Source of the DNA: Musa acuminata AAA Group
Lineage: Eukaryota > Streptophyta > Magnoliopsida > Zingiberales > Musaceae
Assembly (NCBI RefSeq): GCF_036884655.1
Contig: NC_088342.1
Coordinates: forward strand, 18,479,001-18,543,000
Direction of reading: 5' to 3'
DNA: 64,000 bases
The number at the start of each line of letters is the position of its first letter. The first letter of the stretch is position 1. The notes under the pieces were generated by a model that did not search any database, was not told the origin of the DNA, and was given only the letters and a program-made list of their open reading frames with translations. Of the stretch, positions 47,278 to 57,244 are shown one piece after another. The translations under genes were made by a program, and so were the position numbers.

Positions 47278-47917
47278 TGTTATGATCAAGAGCTACAATA
47301 AGGGGGGGGGGGGGGGGGGGGGGTGAATAAGTGCAGCGAAAAAAAAGCATTGAATCTGAAAAATATTCGTTTCGATTCAATCCGTTTCGGAAAGAAACTG
47401 AACTTGAAAACTTTTGTGTGTGCAAATAGAAGGTTAAGGAAATTTTCAGTAATGTAAATTGTATAAATAGAAAAGTAAACCAGAATTTAGAGTGGTTCGG
47501 TCGTTGTGACCTACATCCACTTTCAATTCCTCCTCCGTCGGGGTCACTAGTGTCCACTAATAGTCTTCCTTCAATAGGCGAAGACTAACCACCTCTTTAC
47601 AATGCTTTCTCCTTTTCACGGGTTTAGGAGATAACCCTTACAAGTCTCACACCTCTCTTGAATGATCTCAACACTTAGAACTTAGAAAGGGAGGAGGAGT
47701 ACTCTAGCACTTTTACAACATTTTAATTCTTCAAATACTCAAGATTATGCCAATTCTTTAGTACCCTTTCATGCAGAAAAGGGTGGGGTATTTATAGGCC
47801 CTAATGGCTTCGAAATTGGAGCCAAAAAGTATCTCATCGTGATTTTTCGGGGTACTAACGGTACCACCACCATTACTGGGCGGTACTACCGCCTGTAGTC
47901 TGACATTAGGTAGTACC
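47278..47917 (-). repeat. S1 5' LTR, 3' part
   Basis: Minus-strand LTR end (CATAACA at 47278) with a G-run of about 26 (47295-47322), the complement of the C-tract seen at the same place in the sister LTRs. TATA box (minus strand TATAAATA) near 47789-47797 and GC palindromes near 47866-47895. Cut at 47918 by S3; the rest lies right of the window. Confidence 0.82.
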
Positions 47918-48216
47918 TGTTGAATCTCATATTTTGATGATGATATCAATTGTCATTTATTATCTAATCTATATGTTGAGATAAGTGTGCAGGATTAACT
48001 ACGATGAAAGTGAGACATGCAGTAGGAGTTGTGCCAGAGTCAAGACAATGATCACGTTGGGAGTTCGAGAGTTCGACGGAAGTTTGGACAGTCATCGGAG
48101 GTTCTGCGGGAACAAATCCGAGAAGTCAATAAGCTTGCCAAAGAAGCTCATCGGAACTCGCCAAGTGAATCGTCGCAAGTCCAGGAGTTTGCCGGAAGTC
48201 CGCAGGAGCATCACCG
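47918..48216 (+). repeat. S3 5' LTR, first part
   Basis: Starts TGTTGAATCTCATATTTTG. Collinear with 62275-62573 of the 3' LTR. Interrupted at CACCG by S2 and continued at 55734. Confidence 0.88.
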
Positions 48217-49852
48217 TGTTGAATATCAGATTTTGATGATGAAACTAATTGATTGTGTTTAGATGTTTAACTGCATTTTGAGTGATGCAGGTCTACTCGA
48301 TCAGGTTTAGATAGTTGACGCAGGAGGAATTGACGTTGCATTGGAAGAGATCACGTTAGGATATTTGATGGCTGAACGCTTCGGACGTCGGGCATCGGGC
48401 CAAGGAGAGCGAAACTGTGCCAAGGATATCGGCGTTACGGAGGTCAACCGCCGATTGGGCAACAAGCCGCAAGAGAGGATGATGCGCCGAAGAATCGGAT
48501 GAAGCGCCAACCAATGACGTGCCGGGCAACAGAATGTCAATTCGCTTTATAATAATTGTCTAGATTGGAGTAGAGTTTTTGCTTGTGTGTGCAGGATTAA
48601 CTACGATAACGACGAAGACATAAAGCAAAACAAAGTGTCGGAGTCAAGCACGAAGGATTCATTGCGAGTTCGAGAGTTCAACGGAAGTCCGAAGGTTCAT
48701 CGGGAATGCTGCCGAAACTAGCCAAGAATGAGTAGGGAGCTTGCCGAAGGGTTTTTCGGAAGCTCGCCGGAAGGTTCGTTGGAAGTTCGCGGAGCTCACC
48801 GAGAATGATCGGAGCTTTCCGAAGAAGCTCGTTGGAACTCGCCAAGATCAAATCGTGAAGTCTAGGAGCTTGTCGGGAGTCCGCAGAATAGTTTCCGAGA
48901 GTTTATCGGAAGACCGTCGGAAGTTCGCCGAAAGCTCGCCGGAAGAAGTCTTGACTTACGGACTTTGTAATAGCTTATAAAATGTCTTTAAATTCGTAGT
49001 TATCATGTTAATTAGAGTTAGGATTAGGTGTTAATCCTATAACCCAAGTAGGGGCTAATTGGGCCCGAGTTCGGACTGGTTTGGGCCAAGTTTGGAGCTC
49101 AACCAGTGAGCTGATTTGGCCTAGGCGGTGGCACCGCCTAGGCTGGGCAGTGGCACCGCCTAGGCTAGGCGGTGGCACTGCCCAGCACCCGAGAGCTGGG
49201 CGGTGACACCTCCTGGGTTGGGCGGTTGCACCGTCCAGCACCCGAGCGCTGGGCGGTGGCACCGCTTGGCTGGGCGGTGGCACCTCCAGCATCGGGAACC
49301 CTAGGAGAATTCAAATTTTGGAGCCCAAATTTGAATCCTCTTGAGGCCTATAAATACCCCTCAAATCTCAGCTGAGATTACAACTTTTTGAGCAGCAAGT
49401 GTTTGAGAGAAAGGCCTTAGAAAAGTATTAGCTTGTCTTGTTTTCAATTTGCTAGTGTTCACCTCCTTCTTTCTTTCTGAAAATCTGTAAGAGAGTGAAC
49501 CGCTTGTAAAAGTTGTAAGAGGGGTATTCACCCTTCACTTTCAAGAGATTTGCTAGTGGAAGGTGGGAGCCTCATCGAAGAGGGGCCTCGCAAGTGGATG
49601 TAGGTCACTTGACCGAACCACTTTAAAAACGGCGTAATCTCTGGTTTGCATTTCTTATTATCATTTACATTACTGCAAACCTTCTTACTTGCTTTGTTTC
49701 ATCATTATCTTTGCTGCTCAACTTTGCGAATACGCTTTCAAGTTAATCACTTCCGATTCTGATTTTTATCGTACGAAAGATTTGTCGAAATCAACGTTTT
49801 AATCCGCTGCACTAATTCACCCCCCCCTCTTAGTGCCGCTCCGATCCTAACA
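48217..49852 (+). repeat. S2 5' LTR
   Basis: 1636 bp, TGTTGAATATC to CCTAACA. Degenerate GGAAG/GCTCG repeats (48640-48960), GC palindromes (49120-49290, including the perfect 11-bp-arm CCTAGGCGGTG/CACCGCCTAGG at 49120-49142), TATA box 49349-49356, C-tract about 49820-49827. It is 44 bp longer than the 3' LTR because of two extra palindrome units. Confidence 0.9.
49349..49356 (+). promoter_or_regulatory. TATA box of S2 5' LTR
   Basis: TATAAATA in the context GGCC..CCCC, about 60-230 bp after the GC-palindrome array. Confidence 0.7.
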
Positions 49853-49854
49853 AT

Positions 49855-49866
49855 TGGTATCAGAGC
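49855..49866 (+). other. Primer binding site of S2
   Basis: TGGTATCAGAGC two bases after the LTR; tRNA-Met type. Confidence 0.88.
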
Positions 49867-49902
49867 CACGTTTTTCTACCTTGGTTTAACACCCAAATAG
49901 AA

Positions 49903-50850
49903 ATGGCTCTTTACGGCTTTCAAGAGGGTCACTCTCTCATTTGTCCTCCCTTTTTCAATGGGACGGACTACACTTATTGGAAAACTCGAATGAGAGTTTT
50001 CTTACTTTCTTTGGATTTGAATTTATGGCACATAGTCGAAAATGGATTTGAAATTTCTTCTCTTCCAATGAACCATTGGAATGATTTGGAGAAGAAGATG
50101 TTTTCTCTAAATGCAAAGGCTATGAATGCCTTATATTGTACACTTGACAAAAATGAATTTAATCGCATTTCGATGTGTGACTCGGCTTTTGATATTTGGA
50201 GAACTCTAGAGGTCACTCATGAAGGCACTAGCCGAGTGAAAGAGTCCAAAATCAATATTCTTATGCATTCTTACGAACTTTTCCGGATGAAACCAAGTGA
50301 GTCCATCGGAGACATGTACACCCATTTCATGGATGTTATCAATGGACTCAAAGCTCTTGGTAAAAGTTTTTCTAATTTTGAACTAGTCACTAAAATCTTA
50401 AGATCCCTTCCAAAAAGTTGGGATCCAAAAGTTACGGCCATTCAAGAGGCCAAGGACCTTAAAACATTCCCGCTCGAAGAACTTATTGGGTCTCTAATGA
50501 CCTACGAAATGAACAATGTGACAAAAAGGAAACTCGAGAATAACCTTCCAAAGGACAGGAAGGATTTCGGACATAGAACACATGAAGACCACTCGAGCAT
50601 AAGCTCAAGTGATGATGAACTTAAACTACAAATGAAACAAAAATTAAAAAGAAAAAAGAATGGAACTACTTGCTTTGAACGCAAGAAGAATAAAAATTGG
50701 GATGAATTGAGCTCTTCCGAAGACGAGAAGAAAATCAAGAAAGGCGAGGTGGCAAACTACGCCTCAACCACTTTCAAAAATGAGGTAATCGAAATCCCCC
50801 TAATTTATTTCGAAATTACATACTACTTTCATGAGTTATTTTTAATTTAG
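49903..50850 (+). CDS. gag: S2 gag capsid ORF, 315 codons, no zinc knuckle
   Basis: Intact frame: MALYGFQEGHSLICPPFFNGTDYTYWKTRM at the start, capsid (LNAKAMNALYC, FDIWRTLEVTHEGTSRVKES, MKPSESIGDMYTHFMDVINGLK, LRSLPKSWDPKVTAIQEAKDL, EELIGSLMTYEM; about residues 1-205), then a Lys/Glu/Ser-rich tail. Where S1 and S3 have CX2CX4HX4C, S2 has only a lone Cys (TTCFERKKNKNWDE), so the nucleic-acid-binding knuckle is lost. The frame then runs into noncoding spacer and stops at 50848-50850. The absence of stops in 315 codons, against many in S1 and S-L, suggests a young insertion or retained use of Gag. Confidence 0.85.
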   Translation: MALYGFQEGHSLICPPFFNGTDYTYWKTRMRVFLLSLDLNLWHIVENGFEISSLPMNHWNDLEKKMFSLNAKAMNALYCTLDKNEFNRISMCDSAFDIWRTLEVTHEGTSRVKESKINILMHSYELFRMKPSESIGDMYTHFMDVINGLKALGKSFSNFELVTKILRSLPKSWDPKVTAIQEAKDLKTFPLEELIGSLMTYEMNNVTKRKLENNLPKDRKDFGHRTHEDHSSISSSDDELKLQMKQKLKRKKNGTTCFERKKNKNWDELSSSEDEKKIKKGEVANYASTTFKNEVIEIPLIYFEITYYFHELFLI

Positions 50851-53800
50851 TTTAGGATTAATTTTCTTGAAAATTACATGTGTTATGTTAATGCAATAAA
50901 ATGTTAGATATAAATCTAATGCTTATACACCTAGTAAGATTAATCTTATATATGTGTTTGAGAAGCAAGAATGTATCTTTTGACGATTTCTATATTGATT
51001 TTCAATGACGATGCATGACTTTTGAAAGGAAGGCTTGATGATTTTTTTTTTAACCTTGTCTTTGGTTTTCAAACATGATGTATGGTTTTGACATATGAAC
51101 AAAATTTGAGCATGCTAAGATAAAGTTAATCATATAAATTAAAACTAAAGAAGTTTTAGTTATCTATAAGAATCATTCAAAATTATGTTCAATAAAAATG
51201 CAAAATGATGGAATGAAAATATTAAATGTTTTAATACCATTTTATGCATGAGATTTTAAAAGTTATACATAATGATCTTGATGGTTGTTATGAAGAAATT
51301 TGTTTTTCGATCCTAAATGATTGATGATATATATATATTTTTTGGCACAAAAAGGACAAAGGCATACTTATATGAAACAACTAAATAGATAAAAGTATTT
51401 TTCTTGAAAATTCTTGGTTTGATGAATCTATTTTATCATCTTTTTATGAATATCTTGAAAATGATTTTGATTTGATGATTTTAATTTGAATGAGCTTTAT
51501 CTTGATTTTTCGAGATTTATAACTTGAGATTTACTCTATAAAAATCAAGATCTTGTATCCTCAATGTTCCTTTTTAGCATCTATTATCCAAATGAATTAT
51601 GATTGGTATCATTGCTATATTTCTTCTTATCGTGCACTAAAGAGAAAATTTTTCTAAATGAATCGTGATATTTCGGAACCACAATTCTTTTTATGATTCA
51701 TAATGAATTGAGAAATTTTATATGCTTGAATTAATATCTTATTCTATGATTGAATGAATTTTATCTATATCATGATCTCCTAAGATTTTTTCTTGATTAT
51801 TTAAGAGGAGATTTTTCAAAACAAAATGTGTCTTCTATTATTATCTTTTCATGATATGATTTTCATGCAATTCCTTGTACTCATGAAATATTTATCTCAT
51901 CACCCAATAACTCTTCTTGATATTCCTTATGTGATGAAACAAAATAATGCATGAAATTCAAATAAGAAGTTAATGATCATGCATGATAGGATGTAATGAA
52001 TTTTGACATTTAGATACTATCATTTGAATAGCTATGATCATGTTGCCAAAATGATTTATCATGAATGCTTGAATATCATGTATGATATGCCGATATTGAT
52101 GATTGAGTTATTTGTATCATGCATGAAAAATAAAAGATATAGTTTTGAAATTGTGCATGTTCGAATTTGAAAATATGATGATGCATAATGATTAAATTGT
52201 GCAATGAAAATATTAAACATTTTGAAACCATGTTTTAGTGTCATGCATAATGATCATGCTTAATAAATTTTAAAATTATGCATGATGAATCTTGCGATTT
52301 ACGGATTATTGATTTTTACTATAATGGAAGTGCCTTATTGATCTTTGTTGTAATAAATCTTACACTTTCGGCTTTAAACATGATACATGTTTTTATTTGG
52401 CATAAATGAAATAAAATCATATGAATTGAAACAACTAAAAAGAGAAAAATATTTTTTCCTTGAAAATTTAATTTTCTCTATCTTATTGATCTTGATGATT
52501 ATTATGATAAATCTATGTATACCATTTTGAATCTCTTGAAAGTAATGTTGAGATTTTGATGATTTGAATTTGAATGAGGTTGTATTTAAATTATGATCTT
52601 GATTTCTTGGATTTACTACTTGAGATTCTTTTTTAATCACAATCTCTTCTTTGTACACCTACAATTTTTGTTATTTATAAAAGGAAGAGATTTGATAAAA
52701 TGAATCATGTCTTTTAGTATTCAAATGGTCTTATCTTTGATGATATGATTTCTTTATATCTATGATATAAATGTCTTGAAATGATTGAAATATTTTACAC
52801 AAATGTTATGCTCTTCCCTACTTCTTTCTTGTTTTCAATGATAAAACGGGGAGAAGTTTTGATCATGCATGGTAGGATATAATTTGACAAAATTTATACC
52901 ATCATGAAACATTTATGATTTACAATGATGCATGCAATACTTGTGCTTTCTAATTTTGATGTTATGTATTGCATATGATGTATTGCATATGATGTAAATC
53001 ATGATTTAAAATGCTATAAGTTGTTGCTAAAATGATAAATGTTGATTTAATGTTTTGTATCATGAATGCTCTAAATGATGATTGTTTGGTACCATGATCA
53101 AAATATTGATAAATAGTTAAAAATTTTAGTATCATGTATGATATCCTCATAATGTCGATCGATTTATTCAATATCGTGCATGAATGAAATATAAGGTTTT
53201 CGAAAATATGCATGTAATACTTCAACTTATGATAATGATGCATGCAATGATAAAATATTCATGATGAAAAATTGTCTTGACATTCATAACTTGATTATTC
53301 ATCCTTTGTCATGATTTTGAAATCGTTGTAAAAGGAAAAAGAACAACAAAACTGTATTCTTCTTTTCTTTTTGACAATGACAAAGGGGGAGAAATATTGC
53401 TCGCTCAAGATGCAAAATTTGAAAACTTACACATTGCAAAAGAAGCAAAACTTGCAACTTGCACATTGCAATAAGAAGCAGGAATCATGAGCTTACACAA
53501 GAAAGCTATCTTGTATTTGCTTTCGTAATTTTTTTTTGCTAGCTTGTATGTAGTAAAACTTGCATAGTGTAAAAATTGCTATCTTATAGTCTAAAGAGAA
53601 GCCAATAGTTGCTATCTCAAAATGTAAAATATGCTAACTTGCTACAGAAGCAAAATTGCTAGCTCAAACATTGCAAAGAAAGCAAAAATTTGCTAGCTTG
53701 CAACTTGCATATCGTGAAAACTGCTAGCTAGTAGTTTAAAGAGAAGCAATCAATAGCTATCTCAAGAAGACCAAGCATGTTAAACTTACACATCTTTAAT

Positions 53801-54136
53801 CGTTAGATTGCATGATGATAAAACTTGATATTATGTTTTTCATGCAATAAGTTGAACCCATATAACAAACACTTGATTGTGGTACTTCTCCTTTTTGTTG
53901 ATGACAAAGGGGGAGAAGTATGTTGATGACATGACATATGATGCATAAGTTTTATGCATATGTTCATGATGATGTGTTGCAAGTATTCATGATGAATATT
54001 GCAATGACTTGAATTCTGTTTGAATTCAAGGTTCTATCAATATGGCATATTGATAGGGGGAGTTTGTTTAAACTCCAGGAGTTAAGGTTAACTCCGTTAG
54101 TCATCAATTAGTTGTCATCATCAAAAAGGGGGAGAT
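50851..54136 (+). other. S2 AT-rich internal spacer
   Basis: No pol homology in any frame. The first 2.5 kb is dominated by TGATGAT/CATGCATGA words. 53400-53810 repeats words such as TTGCTAGCTTGCA with AAGAAGCAAAA. It shares a collinear arrangement with the S-L spacer (26296-26550 plus 32097-34300). Ends with hairpin 53883-53920 and the polypurine tract next to the LTR. Confidence 0.75.
53883..53920 (+). promoter_or_regulatory. PPT-like inverted repeat of S2
   Basis: TACTTCTCCTTTTTG, loop TTGATGA, CAAAGGGGGAGAAGTA: almost perfect arms of 15-16 bases. About 215 bp before the 3' LTR. See 34059-34094. Confidence 0.5.
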
Positions 54137-55728
54137 TGTTGAATATCAGATTTTGATGATGAAACTAATTGATTGTGTTTAGATGTTTAACTACATTTTG
54201 AGTGATGCAGGTCTACTCGATCAGGTTTAGACAGTTGACGTAGGAGGAATTGACGTTGCGCTGGAAGAGATCACGTTAGGATATTGGATGGCTGAATGCT
54301 TCGGACGTCAGGCATCGGGCCAAGGAGAGCGAAACTATGCCAAGGATATCAGCGTTGCGGATGTCAACCGCCGATTGGGCAACAAGCCGCAAGAGAGGAT
54401 GATGCGCCGAAGAATCGGACGAAGCGCCAACCAATGACGTGCCGGGCAACAGAATGTCAATTCGCTTTATAATAATTGTCTAGATCGGAATAGAGTTTTT
54501 GCTTGTGTGTGCAGGATTAACTACGATAACGATGAAGACATAAAGCAAAACAAAGTGTCGGAGTCAAGCACGAAGGATTCATTGCGAGTTCGAGAGTTCG
54601 ACGGAAGTCCGAAGGTTCGTCGGGAATGCTGCCGAAATTAGCCAAGAATGAGTAGGGAGCTTACCGAAGGGTTTTTCGGAAGCTCGCCGGAAGGTTCGTT
54701 GGAAGTTCGCGGAGCTCACCGAGAATGATCGGAGCTTTCCGAAGAAGCTCGTTGGAACTCGCCAAGATCAAATCGTGAAGTCTAGGAGCTTGTCGGGAGT
54801 CCGCAGAATGGTTTCCGAGAGTTTATCGGAAGACCGTCGGAAGTTCGCCGAAAACTCGTCGGAAGAAGTCTTGACTTACGGACTTTGTAATAGCTTATAA
54901 AATGTCTTTAAATTCGTAGTTATCATGTTAATTAGAGTTAGGATTAGGTGTTAATCCTATAACCCAAGTAGGGGCTAATTGGGCCCGAGTTCGGACTGGT
55001 TTGGGCCAAGTTTGGAGCTCAACCAGTGAGCTGATTTGGCCTAGGCGGTGGCACCGCCCAGCACCCGAGAGTTGGGCGGTGACACCTCCTAGGCTGGGCG
55101 GTTGCACCATCCAGCACCCGAGCGCTGGGCGGTGGCACCGCTTGGTTGGGCGGTGGCACCTCCAGCATCGGGAACCCTAAGAGAATTCAAATTTTGGAGC
55201 CCAAATTTGAATCCTCTTGAGGCCTATAAATACCCCTCAAATTTCAGCTGAGATTACAACTTTTTGAGCAGCAAGTGTTTGAGAGAAAGGCCTTAGAAAA
55301 GTGTTAGCTTGTCTTGTTTTCAATTTGCTAATGTTCACCTCCTTCTTTCTTTCTGAAAATCTGTAAGAGAGTGAACCGCTTGTAAAAGTTGTAAGAGGGG
55401 TATTCACCCTTCACTTTCAACAGATTTGCTAGTGGAAGGTGGGAGCCTCATCGAAGAGGGGCCTCGCAAGTGAATGTAGGTCACTTGACCGAACCACTTT
55501 AAAAACTGCGTAATCTCTGGTTTGCATTTCTTATTATCATTTACATTACTGCAAACCTTCTTACTTGCTTTGTTTCATCATTATCTTTGCTGCTCAACTT
55601 TGCGAATACGCTTTCAAGTTAATCACTTCCGATTCTGATTTTTATCATACGAAAGATTTGTCGAAATCAACGTTTTAATCCGTTGCACTAATTCACCCCC
55701 CCCTCTTAGTGCCGCTCCGATCCTAACA
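54137..55728 (+). repeat. S2 3' LTR
   Basis: 1592 bp, nearly identical to the 5' LTR apart from scattered substitutions and the loss of two GC-palindrome units near 55040. TATA box 55225-55232. Confidence 0.9.
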
Positions 55729-55733
55729 CACCG

Positions 55734-57194
55734 AGGGTTCATCGGATGATCGACGGAAGTTCGCCGGAAGCTCGCCGGAAGAAGTGATTGACGCACCGGA
55801 GCAAGTTGCAGTAAATGTCTTAGGAAAAATCGTAGTTAGCACATTGATTAAGTTAGAAATGGGAGGTGATCCCATTAACTTAATCTTGGGGCAATTGGGC
55901 CCCTGAAAAACCCAAATTGGGCCGAATGGATCAACCCATTCGGACCCTGATTTCCGCCAGGCGGTTGAACCGCCCAAGGCAGGAGGTTGCACCACCTGGG
56001 CTCAGTCTCCGAGCGAGACTAGGAGGTGCAACCGCCCCAGCCAAGCGGTGGCACCGCCTGGGGCTCAGTCTCCGAGCGAGACTGGGCGGTGCAACCTCCC
56101 CTGACAGGAGGTGGCACCGCTTGAGCTCAGTCTTCGAGCTCTGCCAGGCGGTGCAACCGCCTCAGTCAGGAGGTGCAACCGCCTGAGCTCGGTCTTCGAG
56201 CTCTGTCAGGAGCTACAACCGCCCCTGACAGGAGGTAGCACCGCCCAGAGGCTCAGTCTTCAAGCTCTGCTAGGCGGTGCAACCGCTCCAGTCAGGAGGT
56301 GCAACCGCCTAATCTTGGAATTCCGGGAATTGACAGTTTTGAGCTCCAAATTTGAACTGGGTTGGGGCCTATAAATACCCCACCCATTCAGCACTGAAAG
56401 GGCATGAACTTACACCGAAATCTTGATCCTTTTGTGTGATTCTTAGAGCTCAAAATTGTTGTAAAGGCCAAAAGTTCTTCTCTCTCTGTTCTTCCAAGTT
56501 CTGAGTTGTAAAGAGAGGAGAGAAAATTCTGTAAGGGTTGTCTCCTAAGCCCGTCAAAAGGAGTGAAACTATAAAAGGGTGGTTGGCCTTCGCCTATTGA
56601 AGGAAGGCCTCTAGTTGACGTCGGTGGAGGAAGCCAAAAGTGGAGTAGGTCAAGATTGACCGAACCACTCTAAATCTCGGTTTGCATTTACTTTGAGCAT
56701 CTTATCTTTACTGCAAACCTCCTCAATAGCTTACTGCCTTCTGTGTTTTTACGAACGTGTTTCAAAGTTCAGTGCATTCCGAATCGAGGTTTAAGATGCA
56801 AATCAGTTTTATCGTACAAACTTCGTATTTCAGTTTGCGCTTACGTTCTGATTTCCATTATAACTACATACTGACTTTATATCTTTGCTTTAACTGCATC
56901 TCGCCTTATCTCAAGTTAAAGTGGTTTACGAATCAGCTTTTATACCGAAATCGCTTTTATCGTACGAACGTCGTATTTCAGTTTGCGCTTATATTCTGAT
57001 TTCCATCATAACTGCAAACTGCGTTCATATCTTTGCTGCATCTCTCCTAGTCAAAAGTTGAAGTGATTTACGAATCGGCTTTCTTACCAAAATATCTTCT
57101 ATCGAACGAAAGCAGTTTTCGATTTTAATCGCAGAAGATTTTCCGCTGCACTAATTCACCCCCCCCCCCCCTCTTAGTGCTCTTGATCCTAACA
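55734..57194 (+). repeat. S3 5' LTR, second part
   Basis: Continues 48216. GC-palindrome array 55960-56310 with alternating GGCGGTG/CACCGCC and CAGTCTC/GAGACTG arms, TATA box 56370-56377, repeated segment ATCGTACGAA..CGTATTTCAGTTTGCGC (about 56810 and 56960), C-tract about 57159-57171, end CCTAACA. Confidence 0.88.
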
Positions 57195-57196
57195 AT

Positions 57197-57208
57197 TGGT
57201 ATCAGAGC
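57197..57208 (+). other. Primer binding site of S3
   Basis: TGGTATCAGAGC two bases after the LTR; tRNA-Met type. Confidence 0.88.
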
Positions 57209-57244
57209 GGGGTTAACTCTCTAATGGATTAAAACCGAAGAGAG

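Larger units (their letters stand above)
39492..47917 (-). mobile_element. S1: coding body and 5' LTR start of outermost SIRE-like element
   Basis: Minus-strand SIRE gag-pol in normal Copia order (gag, PR, INT, RT, RH from right to left), then primer site and 640 bp of 5' LTR cut by S3. Continuous with 1-497 across S-L. Interrupted by the solo LTR 42138-44983. Confidence 0.85.
48217..55728 (+). mobile_element. S2: gag-only SIRE-like element, complete with TSD
   Basis: 7512 bp. LTRs 48217-49852 and 54137-55728, flanked by CACCG (48212-48216, 55729-55733). Primer site 49855-49866, gag ORF 49903-50850, then 3.3 kb of AT-rich noncoding sequence, internal PPT-like hairpin and terminal polypurine tract (54123-54135). 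No protease, integrase, RT or RNase H. It resembles the class called TR-GAG and would need enzymes in trans. Confidence 0.88.

Noticed and set aside
49903..50850. S2 gag ORF as a domesticated host gene
   Set aside because: It lies between matched LTRs with TSD and primer site; no intron or host promoter is evident. It is an element gene.
55917..56374. Frames with repeated 'LSLRARLGGATAP' units
   Set aside because: A translation of the GC-palindrome array in U3, not a repeat protein.
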